Assembly (NCBI RefSeq): GCF_016656965.1
Contig: NZ_CP067977.1
Location: 496,001-560,000 of the forward strand
Reading direction: 5' to 3'
Length of the DNA: 64,000 bases
Source of the DNA: Brevundimonas vitisensis
Lineage (GTDB): Bacteria > Pseudomonadota > Alphaproteobacteria > Caulobacterales > Caulobacteraceae
Shown here: positions 25,266-33,966 of the stretch, one piece after another
Layout: the number at the start of each line of letters is the position of its first letter
How positions within the stretch are numbered: the stretch's first letter is position 1
Program-made: the position numbers and the translations under genes
The notes under the pieces: model-generated
What the model was told of the DNA's origin: nothing
The model's input: only the letters and a program-made list of their open reading frames with translations
The model's database searches: none

Positions 25266-25637
25266 TCAGGCCGCCAGTCTGGACCGCAACGAGAAACAAT
25301 AGCCAAAGGTGACCACCATCCCCGCAATGACGGCACCGCATCCGCCGATCAGCGCCACCTGGAATGGCGCGAAGGCCCACAGCGCGGCATAGACCAGCCC
25401 GCTCAAGGCCAGCGACCATCCGGCCACGCGTCTGGCTTGGCGAGCCCCTGCGCCGGGCACGAAGATCTTGGGCATCCGATTGCCGAACCAGGCGATCATC
25501 AAGCCTGTGGCTCCCAGGACGATCCGGGTGGTCGTGTCCTGATCGATATAGCCCTGCTGACGCGCAAAGCTGGCGATCAAGGCCAGGACGAGGATGCCGC
25601 CGCCCCAGGCCAGACTACCGACGAGTTCCTTGTTCAT
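25266..25637 (-). CDS. Four-helix membrane protein, possible SdpI-like partner of the ArsR regulator
   Basis: A 123-aa protein with four hydrophobic helices (LAWGGGILVLALIASFARQQ ... GLMIAWFGNRMPK ... GWSLALSGLVYAALW ... GGCGAVIAGMVVTFGYCF). The GNRMPK motif after helix two resembles the short SdpI/DUF-type membrane proteins that follow SdpR-like repressors. It starts inside the stop of the ArsR gene (ATGA), so both are made together. An immunity or envelope-stress role is only an analogy with Bacillus SdpRI. Confidence 0.68.
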   Translation of the reverse strand: MNKELVGSLAWGGGILVLALIASFARQQGYIDQDTTTRIVLGATGLMIAWFGNRMPKIFVPGAGARQARRVAGWSLALSGLVYAALWAFAPFQVALIGGCGAVIAGMVVTFGYCFSLRSRLAA

Positions 25638-25930
25638 GGTGCTTTCCCCTTGCTCGGCTCCGGCGACGAAGCGCCCATGCCGAATGACTGGACAAAGCCC
25701 AGCAGTGCGTCTTCGAGCACTGAGAGCTTCAGGTGATAGATGACGGATTTCCCGACCTTTTCGGCGTGAACCAGGTCGGCCTCCTTCAGCACGGCGAAGT
25801 GGGCGGACATGGTCGGCTTCGACACGTCGAACTGATCGGCAAGGTCGCCGGCACTCATCGGGCCCTGCCGCAACAGATGCAGCACCCGGCGGCGGGTGGG
25901 GTCCGAGAGGGCTTTGAAGACCTGGCTCAT
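25634..25930 (-). CDS. ArsR-family repressor (SdpR-like)
   Basis: A 98-aa winged-helix regulator: FKALSDPTRRRVLHLLRQGP, then the recognition region SAGDLADQFDVSKPTMSAHF and the wing KVGKSVIYHL. None of the Cys metal sites of metal-sensing ArsR proteins are present, and the sequence resembles the autorepressor SdpR. It precedes and overlaps the membrane-protein gene, so autoregulation of both is likely. Confidence 0.83.
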   Translation of the reverse strand: MSQVFKALSDPTRRRVLHLLRQGPMSAGDLADQFDVSKPTMSAHFAVLKEADLVHAEKVGKSVIYHLKLSVLEDALLGFVQSFGMGASSPEPSKGKAP

Positions 25931-25998
25931 ATTGCGATGATTAGCTAACCATCGAATTGAGTCAATGGCCGATTATCGAGACGGTGCCGAAAGCCGGA

Positions 25999-26745
25999 TC
26001 AGGCCAGGGTCAGGACGACCGGGCCTCGCCGGGTGGCCACCAGGGTATGCTCATACTGGACAGTCGGCTGCAGCATCGGCGGGTACAGCGACCAGCCGTC
26101 CGGTCGTGCCTCGACCCAGTCGGCCCCGAGCGACAGGAAAGGTTCGATGGTGAAGACCAGGCCGTCGGGAATGGTGCGGCGGTCGTCGGGCTCGTACCAG
26201 GTGGGGATATGGGCCGGTTCGTCGTGCAGGGAGAACCCCACCCCGTGGCTGGCCAGGTTGCGGACCAGGCTATAGCCGTTCTGATCGGCGAAACGCTCGA
26301 TGGATCGACCCACAGCATTCAGCGGACGACCGGGCTTTACGGCACGGATGCCTGCCCACATTGCCCGGCGACCGTCGCGGCACAGGCGCTCCACGCGCGG
26401 CCGGACCGGCGGCACGGCAAAGCTGGCGCCTGTGTCGCCGAAATAGCCGTCCAGCTCGGCCGAGACGTCGATATTGATGAGGTCACCCGCCTTGACCACC
26501 GTGTCGTCCGGTATGCCGTGGGCGCAGTCGGGACCGACCGAGATACAGGTCGCACCGGGAAAGCCGTAGGTTAGCTCGGGGGCCGATCGAGCCCCCTCAT
26601 TTTCCAGCAGGGCCCGCCCGATGCCGTCCAGTTCGCGGGTGGTCATGCCGGGCTCCAGCGCCTTGCCCATGGCGGCCAGGGTGCGGGCGACCAGGCCCCC
26701 GACCGTCCGCAGACGGTCGAGCTGATCCTCGCTCTCGATCGTCAT
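25999..26745 (-). CDS. map: Type I methionine aminopeptidase
   Basis: A 248-aa M24A peptidase removing initiator Met. All five metal ligands are visible: INIDVSAELDGYFGDTGAS (two Asp), ASHGVGFSLHDEP (His), TIEPFLSLG (Glu) and VQYEHTLVA (Glu). Start at 26745 (MTIESEDQLD), overlapping the stop of the dipeptidyl-peptidase gene by 4 nt. The sequence is not flanked by rpsB, tsf or secY as housekeeping map often is, so it could be a second copy in this genome. Confidence 0.9.
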   Translation of the reverse strand: MTIESEDQLDRLRTVGGLVARTLAAMGKALEPGMTTRELDGIGRALLENEGARSAPELTYGFPGATCISVGPDCAHGIPDDTVVKAGDLINIDVSAELDGYFGDTGASFAVPPVRPRVERLCRDGRRAMWAGIRAVKPGRPLNAVGRSIERFADQNGYSLVRNLASHGVGFSLHDEPAHIPTWYEPDDRRTIPDGLVFTIEPFLSLGADWVEARPDGWSLYPPMLQPTVQYEHTLVATRRGPVVLTLA

Positions 26746-28997
26746 CGGGCCTGTCCGCCCGAGGCGGGTGCGCGCGATCCGATGGTGCGGTCCAGGAAGT
26801 CCAGATAGGTCCGCCACTGGTGCAGGCCCCGCTCATTGCCCCGGATGCCGTGGCGCTGGCCCGGATAGAGCATGGTCTCGAACGGCAGGCTCTGGCTCTG
26901 GAGCGCGTCCAGCACCCGCGTCGTGTTTTCGAAGATGACGTTGTCGTCAGCCATGCCGTGCATCAGCAGGAGCCTTCCGGTCATGTTCGGCAGGCGCGGG
27001 ATGGCGTCGGAGGCGGCATAGCCCTCCACATTGGCCTGGGGCGTCGACATATAGCGCTCGGTATAATGGGTGTCGTAGAGGCCCCATTCCGTCGGCGGTG
27101 CACCCGATATGGCGGCGGCCAGGCCCATCTTCGGCTCGGTTAGGGCCATCAGGCTCATGAACCCGCCATAGGACCACCCCATCATGGCGATGCGGTCGTC
27201 GTCGACATAGGGCAGCGACCGCAGATAGTCGGCGGCCAGCACCTGGTCCTCGATCTCAGGCTGGCCCATCCTCAGATAGAGGGCCTGTTTGAAAGCGACC
27301 GAGCGGTCCCCCTCACCCCGGTTGTCGAGGCGGAAGACGATGTAGCCGGCCTCGGTCAACAGTTGCGTCGTCGCCGGCTGCCAGGCCACACGAACACCCC
27401 CGCCCGACGGCCCCCCATAGACCTGCATGACCACCGGATAGGTGCGCGACGGATCGAAGCCCGGCGGTGTGGTCATCTGCCAGACCAGGGTCTCGCCGTG
27501 GCTTTGCAGGGTGCCGAAGGTCGGGGTCTGACGCCGCGCGACATACGGATGGAAGGGGTGATCTTCGTCCAGCCGGTTCTCCTCGATCCAGCGCACGAAG
27601 GTGCCGTCAGCGCGGTACAGGGCCGACTGCGGCGGCGTCTTCAGGTCGGTGTAGTTGCCGACATAGGCGGTGCCGGTGCCATTGACCGAGGCGCTCCACC
27701 AGCCGCCGGACGGAGTGACGGCCACCGGCGCCGCATCGTCGGTCAGGGAAACGCGGAAAAGCTGCTGCTCGATCGGATACTCGACGCCGTCGCGCATGGA
27801 GGCGGTGAAGAAGACCGTGCCGGTCGCCTGGTCGACGCCGTTCAGGCCCTTTACCGGCCAGTCGCCCGAAGTGATCGCCCGCAGCCGCCGCCCGTCGCGG
27901 TCGTAAAGATACAGATGCCGCCAGCCGGTCTCCTCCGAAGACCAGATGAAGTTGCCGTCCTTCAGCGCCTTGAAGTCGTGCGTCAGGGCGACCCAGGCGT
28001 CAGACGACTGCGTCAGGATGACCCGCGAAGCCCCCGTTGCGGGATCGACGCTGAGCAGATCCAGGGTCTTCTGGTCCCGCGACTGGCGCTGAACATACAG
28101 GGTCTGACCATCGGCCGACCAGTTGACGCGGGCCAGATAGATGTCGGGATTCTGGCCCAGGTCGACGCGGGTGCGGGCACCGGTGGCCACGTCCTGCACA
28201 TAAAGCTCGACCACGGCATTGGGACGGCCCGCGCGGGGGTAGCGCTGCTCGACCACGGTGGCCCCGCCGCCGGAAATGTCGAGGCGGGGGATGATATCGA
28301 CCGTTGATTCATCCGTGCGCTGAAGGGCGATGTAGCGTTCATCGGGACTCCACCAATAGCCGGTGTCGCGGTCCATTTCCTCCTGGGCGATGAACTCGGC
28401 GGTGGCCCAGGTGATCAGGCCCTCCCCTTCGGTCGTCATGGCCCGCTCGGTCGCGGTGGCCAGGTCCATCACGAAAAGGTCCTGATCCCGCACCCAGGAG
28501 ACATAGTTGCCGAGCGGCGAAACCTTGGCATCGATCTCGTCGGCCTCGGTCTCGGTCAGACGTCGCACCGCCCCGCCATTCCGCTCAGCCAGGAAGATGT
28601 CGCCTTCCAGCGGGGCCAGGATGTAGCGGCCCTGTTCGTCCCAGGAATATTCGACCACGCCACGCGCCGAAATCCGCATCCGCTCGCGCCGGGCCTTCTC
28701 CGCCTCGGACAGTTCGCCGGCATCGGGAACCAGGGCGCGGGCGTCGATCAGCTTGAACGCTTCTCCCTCGCCGGTCGGCGCGGCCCAAAGGTCCTGGACG
28801 TCCACATCGTCCTCGCGCGAGCGGAGGAAGGCGACCAACTGGCCGTCGGGCGACAGGCTCACCCCGCGCGCCACCGGCCCGGACAGGGACGGATTGGCAA
28901 AGACCCGCTCCGGCGTAAGGATGGCGGGATCGGCGGTCTGGGCCAGGGCTGGTCCGGCGATGAGCATCACGGTCGAGGCAAGGAGCAGGTTCTTCAT
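26742..28997 (-). CDS. S9 family peptidase, dipeptidyl peptidase IV type
   Basis: A 751-aa exported serine peptidase. The signal peptide (MKNLLLASTVMLIAGPALAQ) begins at 28997. An eight-bladed propeller (about 40-480) precedes the alpha/beta-hydrolase domain. The catalytic Ser is in MMGWSYGGFMSL, the Asp in HGMADDNVIFEN and the His in YPGQRHGIRG. Glu residues in the propeller (TAEFIAQEEMDRDTGYWW) fit the DPP-IV double-Glu anchor for free N-termini, so it should release X-Pro dipeptides in the periplasm. It is coupled to map. Confidence 0.9.
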   Translation of the reverse strand: MKNLLLASTVMLIAGPALAQTADPAILTPERVFANPSLSGPVARGVSLSPDGQLVAFLRSREDDVDVQDLWAAPTGEGEAFKLIDARALVPDAGELSEAEKARRERMRISARGVVEYSWDEQGRYILAPLEGDIFLAERNGGAVRRLTETEADEIDAKVSPLGNYVSWVRDQDLFVMDLATATERAMTTEGEGLITWATAEFIAQEEMDRDTGYWWSPDERYIALQRTDESTVDIIPRLDISGGGATVVEQRYPRAGRPNAVVELYVQDVATGARTRVDLGQNPDIYLARVNWSADGQTLYVQRQSRDQKTLDLLSVDPATGASRVILTQSSDAWVALTHDFKALKDGNFIWSSEETGWRHLYLYDRDGRRLRAITSGDWPVKGLNGVDQATGTVFFTASMRDGVEYPIEQQLFRVSLTDDAAPVAVTPSGGWWSASVNGTGTAYVGNYTDLKTPPQSALYRADGTFVRWIEENRLDEDHPFHPYVARRQTPTFGTLQSHGETLVWQMTTPPGFDPSRTYPVVMQVYGGPSGGGVRVAWQPATTQLLTEAGYIVFRLDNRGEGDRSVAFKQALYLRMGQPEIEDQVLAADYLRSLPYVDDDRIAMMGWSYGGFMSLMALTEPKMGLAAAISGAPPTEWGLYDTHYTERYMSTPQANVEGYAASDAIPRLPNMTGRLLLMHGMADDNVIFENTTRVLDALQSQSLPFETMLYPGQRHGIRGNERGLHQWRTYLDFLDRTIGSRAPASGGQAR

Positions 28998-29145
28998 GAC
29001 CGCGACGCTAAGCGCCAGCCCGGATGACGTCACCCCTTTTTGGGAGACCAGCGTCATCTGACGTGCATGGACATCAGCAAAACTGTAAGCCGGTGCGACC
29101 ACCCCTCCCTTTCCAGTCAGGGCACGGGGGCCTAAAAGCCCGGCG

Positions 29146-29967
29146 ATGACCGACACCGCCCTGTCCCCCGCCCCGGTGCCCGCCAAGGCCAGCCCGTTTT
29201 ACCAGCTTGAGGTGCTGTGGGTTCGCCACTGGACCGATCAGCTGTTCAGCTTTGCTGTCGCCCGGCCCGAGGACTTCCGGTTTCGCTCCGGCGAGTTCGT
29301 GATGATCGGCCTGCCCGGCGAGGACGGCGGCAAGCCGGTCCTGCGGGCCTATTCGATCGCCAGCCCGCACTGGGACGAACAGCTGGAGTTCTTCTCGATC
29401 AAGGTGCCCGACGGCCCGCTGACCTCGCGCCTTCAGAAGATCGTCGCCGGGGACACCGTCCTGATGGGCAAGAAGCCGACCGGCACCCTGGTGCTGGATG
29501 CCCTGACCGGCGGCGAGCGGCTGTGGCTGATCGGCACGGGCACTGGCCTGGCGCCGTGGCTGAGTGTCGCGCGCGATCCCGAGACCTATAGCCGGTTCGG
29601 CCGCGTCATCGTCTGCCACACGGTGCGGTCGGTAGCCGACCTGGCCTACCGCGACTTCTTCACCCAGGGCATCCACGATGATCCCCTGATCGGAGACGAG
29701 GCCCGGGCGCAGCTGACCTATTACCCGACGGTCACGCGAGAGGCATTTGAAACGCCGGGGCGGATCACCGACCGCATCAAGTCTGGTGCCGTCTTTGCCG
29801 ATCTGGGCCTGCCGGACGGTTTCGATCCGGCGCGCGACCGGGTGATGCTGTGCGGGTCCATGGCCATGATCAAGGAAACCGGCGAACTGCTGGAGACCTA
29901 TGGCCTGAAGGAAGGCTCCAACGCCGAGCCCGGCGATTATGTGCTGGAACGCGCATTCGTCGGCTGA
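29146..29967 (+). CDS. fpr: Ferredoxin--NADP reductase
   Basis: A 273-aa FAD enzyme exchanging electrons between NADPH and ferredoxin or flavodoxin. RAYSIASPHWDEQLEF binds FAD, GTGTGLAPWLSVARDP is the NADP loop, MLCGSMAMIKET follows and the C-terminus is YVLERAFVG, typical of bacterial subclass Fpr. It is divergent from the S9 peptidase gene. Chorismate mutase follows after 40 nt on the same strand. Confidence 0.95.
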   Translation: MTDTALSPAPVPAKASPFYQLEVLWVRHWTDQLFSFAVARPEDFRFRSGEFVMIGLPGEDGGKPVLRAYSIASPHWDEQLEFFSIKVPDGPLTSRLQKIVAGDTVLMGKKPTGTLVLDALTGGERLWLIGTGTGLAPWLSVARDPETYSRFGRVIVCHTVRSVADLAYRDFFTQGIHDDPLIGDEARAQLTYYPTVTREAFETPGRITDRIKSGAVFADLGLPDGFDPARDRVMLCGSMAMIKETGELLETYGLKEGSNAEPGDYVLERAFVG

Positions 29968-30007
29968 CGACTTGGCGAAGCAGCCATCTGCGGCTAACCC
30001 CCTGCGC

Positions 30008-30340
30008 ATGCATAAGCCCGCCCTCGTCGCCGTCGATCCCCGGGTCGATCCCAGCGAATGCCAGACCATGATCGAGGTCCGCCAGGGCGTCGACGCCCTG
30101 GACCGCGCCCTGGTCGCGCTGATGGCCGAACGCCAGCGCTATATGGACGCCGCAGCCCGCATCAAGCCGGACCGGGACGCCGTCCATGACGAGGCCCGCA
30201 TCGAGGATGTGGTGTCAAAGGTGCTGGCGGCGGCAAAGGCGCACCACCTCTCGCCCGACATCGCCGAGCCTGTGTGGCGCACCCTGATCGACCGCTGCAT
30301 CGCCCACGAGTTCGGCGTCTACGATCGCACGCGCAGCTGA
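30008..30340 (+). CDS. Chorismate mutase (AroQ type)
   Basis: A 110-aa all-helical mutase turning chorismate into prephenate. IEVRQGVDALDRALVALMAE, ERQRYMDAAARIK and AEPVWRTLIDRCIAHEF match the AroQ/PchB fold with the expected Arg and Lys in the active site. PchB-like isochorismate pyruvate lyases share the fold, but no siderophore gene is near. I chose the ATG at 30008; the first 15 residues before the domain are poorly conserved. Confidence 0.83.
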   Translation: MHKPALVAVDPRVDPSECQTMIEVRQGVDALDRALVALMAERQRYMDAAARIKPDRDAVHDEARIEDVVSKVLAAAKAHHLSPDIAEPVWRTLIDRCIAHEFGVYDRTRS

Positions 30341-30364
30341 ACGAGACGGCCGGGCGGAGTTTGA

Positions 30365-31105
30365 TCACTCGATTTCGAACATCACCGTCAGCCGAGACCG
30401 GGCAACTACGGGTTTGGGCAGGGCTACCAAGGAAACTGCGGGGCGGACACGACTGCCGGTCACGACGACCTCGTCGACTTCGGTTGCCTCTGCAAAGGCC
30501 TCGGGCGGTACTGATGCGTCCTGAATACGGATGACCCGAAGGACGCGGTTGCCAGAGGCGCCGGCCAAGCCGTCTGCCTGTTGCCTTGCATCGGCATAAG
30601 CCGCCCGATCGGCTTCCTGCCGCAGCGAGGCGATATCCGAAAGGGAATAGGCATTCAGGCGTACTGAAGTCGCGCCAAGCTCCGAGGCCAGGGAAAGGGC
30701 ATCGCCAGCCCTCGTGGCAGGCGCGGCTTCGAACTGAATGTCCATGGTCGCGGTGTAGCCAACGACGGGACAGCGGTCCTCGTCGTACCTGTCTCCGCAG
30801 GACCGATCATAGACCGGCTCCAACTCGACGTCGTCCGTTGTCAGACGGGCATCTTCGACCCCGTCCAGACTGGGCAGGGTCTCGACAACACGATCTTGAA
30901 CAGTCGCCAGGGAACGCAACGCCGCAACCTGCGTGTCGCCGCGACCGCTGATTGTAACGTCAATCGCAAAGCGATCAGGTGGCGCACTGACTTCGGCAGA
31001 CCCGCTGACGACGATCACAGGCCGCCCCGACGATGCGTCCTGACACAGCGCCGGTGATGCCATGGCAGCAAAGGCCGCCACGGAAAAAAGCTGGAAAACT
31101 CTCAT
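30365..31105 (-). CDS. SIMPL domain (DUF541) exported protein
   Basis: A 246-aa protein with a signal peptide (MRVFQLFSVAAFAAMASPALC). The mature part opens with IVVSGSAEVSAPPDRFAIDV and later has DARLTTDDVELEPVYD and DALSLASELGATSVRLNAYS, the SIMPL pattern. Two Cys (DRSCGDRYDEDRCPVVG) lie in a loop. Members such as E. coli YggE are periplasmic and have been linked to oxidative stress, with unclear mechanism. Codon choice is a little less GC-rich than in the neighbours. Confidence 0.83.
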   Translation of the reverse strand: MRVFQLFSVAAFAAMASPALCQDASSGRPVIVVSGSAEVSAPPDRFAIDVTISGRGDTQVAALRSLATVQDRVVETLPSLDGVEDARLTTDDVELEPVYDRSCGDRYDEDRCPVVGYTATMDIQFEAAPATRAGDALSLASELGATSVRLNAYSLSDIASLRQEADRAAYADARQQADGLAGASGNRVLRVIRIQDASVPPEAFAEATEVDEVVVTGSRVRPAVSLVALPKPVVARSRLTVMFEIE

Positions 31106-31153
31106 CGTCGCACTCCCCGTCAGACGCGAGGAGATCCCGCCATCAGAGGGGCG

Positions 31154-31510
31154 TCAAGCCGCGCGCTTGATCTCGTTCTGGTCGTCCAGCAGCACGACGG
31201 TGGGCGACCACTGGCGGGCTTCCTGGGCGGGCAGTTGCCCATAGGTGACGACGATAACCTTGTCGTTCTTCTGGACCAGCCGGGCAGCAGCGCCGTTGAC
31301 GCCGATCACCTTGGACCCGCGCGGGGCCTCGATCGCATAGGTGGTGAAACGCGCACCGGTCGTGATGTTCAGCACATCGACCTGTTCGTGGGCAAAGATG
31401 CCCGCGGCATCCAGCAGATCGGTGTCGATGGCGATGGAGCCTTCGTAATCCAGATCGGCTTGCGTCACCGTGGCGCGGTGCAGCTTGGACTTCATCAAAG
31501 TGACCAGCAT
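31154..31510 (-). CDS. panD: Aspartate 1-decarboxylase (pyruvoyl-dependent)
   Basis: A 118-aa proenzyme making beta-alanine for pantothenate. From the ATG at 31510 ([20 protein letters not shown]) the self-cleavage site YEGS falls at Gly24-Ser25, exactly as in E. coli PanD, which supports this start. Later motifs [20 protein letters not shown] and [15 protein letters not shown] complete the barrel. The longer reading to 31594 would run through the promoter at 31566-31594. It is divergent from sppA. Confidence 0.95.
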   Translation of the reverse strand: MLVTLMKSKLHRATVTQADLDYEGSIAIDTDLLDAAGIFAHEQVDVLNITTGARFTTYAIEAPRGSKVIGVNGAAARLVQKNDKVIVVTYGQLPAQEARQWSPTVVLLDDQNEIKRAA

Positions 31511-31565
31511 GGGAGTTGCGGTCCGAACGTGACGCGGGGCAATCGGCCCCCGCTCGCAGGAGGCT

Positions 31566-31594
31566 GATATAGGGATTTCTGACCCGGCCATCAA
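31566..31594 (-). promoter_or_regulatory. Candidate panD promoter
   Basis: On the minus strand TTGATGG (31594-31588), 14 nt, CCTATATC (31573-31566). Compared with the Caulobacter vegetative consensus TTGACGS N10-14 GCTANAWC this matches 6 of 7 and 7 of 8 positions. It lies 55 nt before the panD ATG. Confidence 0.5.
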
Positions 31595-31649
31595 TCGCCA
31601 TGCTGCGTTGCGGAATTGTGGCGCTATTCGCGCGTTACGGGACGTTCAT

Positions 31650-31677
31650 TTGACGGTGACGGCCCGGCCTCTATGCT
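31650..31677 (+). promoter_or_regulatory. Candidate sppA promoter
   Basis: TTGACGG at 31650-31656 matches the Caulobacter -35 consensus fully. After 13 nt, TCTATGCT (31670-31677) is a weak -10. It lies 48 nt before the sppA ATG; an overlapping 17-nt-spaced reading is also possible. Confidence 0.35.
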
Positions 31678-31725
31678 TCCTCGCTGGCCAAGCTGGGCCG
31701 CGCTGACGAAACGGCCGTCGACCTC

Positions 31726-33513
31726 ATGAAACAGTTTTTCCTGACCCTGCTGGGCGTGTTCGCCGGCCTGATGCTGTTCTTTGTGGTGGTGCCATTCATC
31801 CTGATCACGGTGGCGATCAGTTCGGCCTCGTCGTCCAAGCCGGCGACGCCGCGCAATGCGGTGCTGGAGCTGGACCTGCGCGAAGGCCTGACCGATCAGA
31901 CCTCGGCCAATCCGTTCGCCGCCTTTGGCGGGTCCGGCCTGTCGGTGGTGCAGGTTGTGGACGTGCTGGCCCAGGCCGGCGACGACAGCAGCGTAAAGGC
32001 CCTGCTGATCCGCCTGCCCGAGGCCGGCATGACGCCCGCCGCCGCCGATGAGGTGCGCCAGGCCGTGCGCCGCTTCCGCGCCACGGGCAAGCCGGTCATT
32101 GCTCACTCTCAGGGCTTCCTGCCGGTCGGTGCCGTGATCTCCAGCTATATGGTCGGGGCCTCGGCGTCCGAGCTGTGGATGCAAAACACGTCCAGCTTCC
32201 AGGCCACAGGCTTTTCGACCGAAGAAATCTTCCTGGGCCGAGCGTTCGACAGATACGGCCTGCAGCCGCAGTTCGAGCAGCGGTACGAGTTCAAGAACGC
32301 CGTCAACGGCTATACCGAAAGCGACTTCACCCCGGCGCATCGCGAGGCGATGACGGCCTGGATGACCTCCATCTATGACGGTGCGGTCGCCAATGCCGCT
32401 CAGGATCGCAAGACGACGCCCGCCGCCCTGCGCACTGCGCTGGAGGCCGGTCCCTATTCTGCCGAGCAGGCTCTGGGTGCCAAGCTGATCGACAAGATCG
32501 GGCAGGTCGAGGAGGCCGAGGCCGAGGCCCTGCGGCGTGCGGGCAAGGGGTCCGAGATCATCAGCTTTGGCGACTACGCCTCGGCCCAGGGCTCGCGCGA
32601 CGGCTCGGGCAAGTCCGCCATCGCCATCATCGGCGGCGAAGGCGCGATCATGACGGGCACCGGCGGCGGCGCCGACCCCTTCGGCGGCGGCTCCTCGATC
32701 CAGTCGGACGATTTGGCCGAGGCCATCTATGACGCGATCGAGGACAAGGATGTGAAGGCCATTGTGCTGCGCGTCTCGTCACCCGGGGGTTCGCCCGATG
32801 CGTCCGAACAGATCCTGGCCGCTGTGCGGGCAGCCAAGGCGGCGGGCAAGCCGGTCGTCGTGTCCATGGGCGCCTATGCTGCCTCCGGCGGATACTGGAT
32901 CAGCTCCGAGGCCAGCTACATCGTCGCCCAGCCGTCGACCCTGACCGGATCGATCGGGGTTTTCGGCGGCAAGTTCGTGATGGCCGAGGCTCTTGGACGG
33001 TTCGGCGTCGACCTGCGCGGCCTTTCGGTCGGCGGCGACTATGCCGACGCCTTCTCGCCGGCCGAACCGTTCAGCGCCGATCAACGCGCGGCCTTCTCGC
33101 AGTCTATCGACCGGACCTATGACCAGTTCATCGCCCGCGTCTCGGCTGGCCGCCGCCTGCCCGAGGGCCGGGTGCGCGAAATCGCCCGCGGTCGGGTTTG
33201 GACCGGAGCGCAAGCCAAGGCCCTGGGCCTGGTCGACGAACTGGGCGGCCTGCACGAGGCCATTGGCGCCGCACGTCGCCTGGCGAAAATTCCGGACGAC
33301 GAATCGGTGCGGTTCAAGCGCTTCCCCGAGCCCAAGTCGCCGTGGGAGGCCCTGTCTTCGGTGTTTGGTGTGCAGAGCGAGGCGGCGCGCGCCCTGGTCA
33401 TGCTGGGTGGGATTATGGCCGATCCGGAGGTCCAGGCCGTGACCCAGCGCGTTCAGGCCGACCGTATGCGCCGCGAGGGTGCGGTGGTTCTGGCCGATCG
33501 GCCACTGGGCTGA
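31726..33513 (+). CDS. sppA: Signal peptide peptidase SppA (67K type)
   Basis: A 595-aa membrane-anchored serine protease that degrades cleaved signal peptides. One N-terminal membrane segment (LTLLGVFAGLMLFFVVVPFI) precedes two S49 domains. The catalytic Lys of the first domain is in YEFKNAVNGYTESDF (about 190) and the catalytic Ser of the second in SMGAYAASGGYWIS (about 385), matching the Lys/Ser dyad of the E. coli enzyme. Full length for the long class. Confidence 0.95.
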   Translation: MKQFFLTLLGVFAGLMLFFVVVPFILITVAISSASSSKPATPRNAVLELDLREGLTDQTSANPFAAFGGSGLSVVQVVDVLAQAGDDSSVKALLIRLPEAGMTPAAADEVRQAVRRFRATGKPVIAHSQGFLPVGAVISSYMVGASASELWMQNTSSFQATGFSTEEIFLGRAFDRYGLQPQFEQRYEFKNAVNGYTESDFTPAHREAMTAWMTSIYDGAVANAAQDRKTTPAALRTALEAGPYSAEQALGAKLIDKIGQVEEAEAEALRRAGKGSEIISFGDYASAQGSRDGSGKSAIAIIGGEGAIMTGTGGGADPFGGGSSIQSDDLAEAIYDAIEDKDVKAIVLRVSSPGGSPDASEQILAAVRAAKAAGKPVVVSMGAYAASGGYWISSEASYIVAQPSTLTGSIGVFGGKFVMAEALGRFGVDLRGLSVGGDYADAFSPAEPFSADQRAAFSQSIDRTYDQFIARVSAGRRLPEGRVREIARGRVWTGAQAKALGLVDELGGLHEAIGAARRLAKIPDDESVRFKRFPEPKSPWEALSSVFGVQSEAARALVMLGGIMADPEVQAVTQRVQADRMRREGAVVLADRPLG

Positions 33514-33632
33514 TCGGTGCCAGGGGCGGCTGCGACACACTCTCCTGTGAAGCGCCCGTTCCTTGACGGTTCATCTGTATGGACCGACATTGAGACGTGA
33601 GCGTTGTTTCCCGCGCTCAGCAAGGAAATGCG

Positions 33633-33956
33633 ATGACCCAGTCCGACCGGTTTGCTCATATCGGTTTTGCCGCGCGTCGGCGCCCCAGCGGCCTGATGGC
33701 CCCGCTGATGTGGCTGGGCGGCGCGACGGCTGCGGTGATTGCGATGGCTGTCGGGGCCCTGCTGGCCGTATTCGCGGCCGCAGCCGTTGCCGTGATCGCA
33801 GTGGTGGGGGCGATGCTGATCTTTCTGACCGGTTTTGCCATGCGCGCGCGCCGGGCGCTGGCCCCGCGCGGTCGTCGGTCCGATGACGTCATCGAAGCCC
33901 GCAAGATCGATGGCGCGTGGGTCACCTATGGGTGGGAACGTCACGGCCGGTCCTGA
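33633..33956 (+). CDS. Small membrane protein of unknown function
   Basis: A 107-aa protein with a basic N-terminus, two adjacent hydrophobic segments rich in Ala and Val (about 25-65) and a cytosolic tail ending IEARKIDGAWVTYGWERHGRS. I do not recognise the family. It ends 10 nt before the amidase start, so the two are probably translated from one mRNA. The ATG at 33633 follows AAGGAAA. Confidence 0.65.
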   Translation: MTQSDRFAHIGFAARRRPSGLMAPLMWLGGATAAVIAMAVGALLAVFAAAAVAVIAVVGAMLIFLTGFAMRARRALAPRGRRSDDVIEARKIDGAWVTYGWERHGRS

Positions 33957-33966
33957 GAAGATCGCC

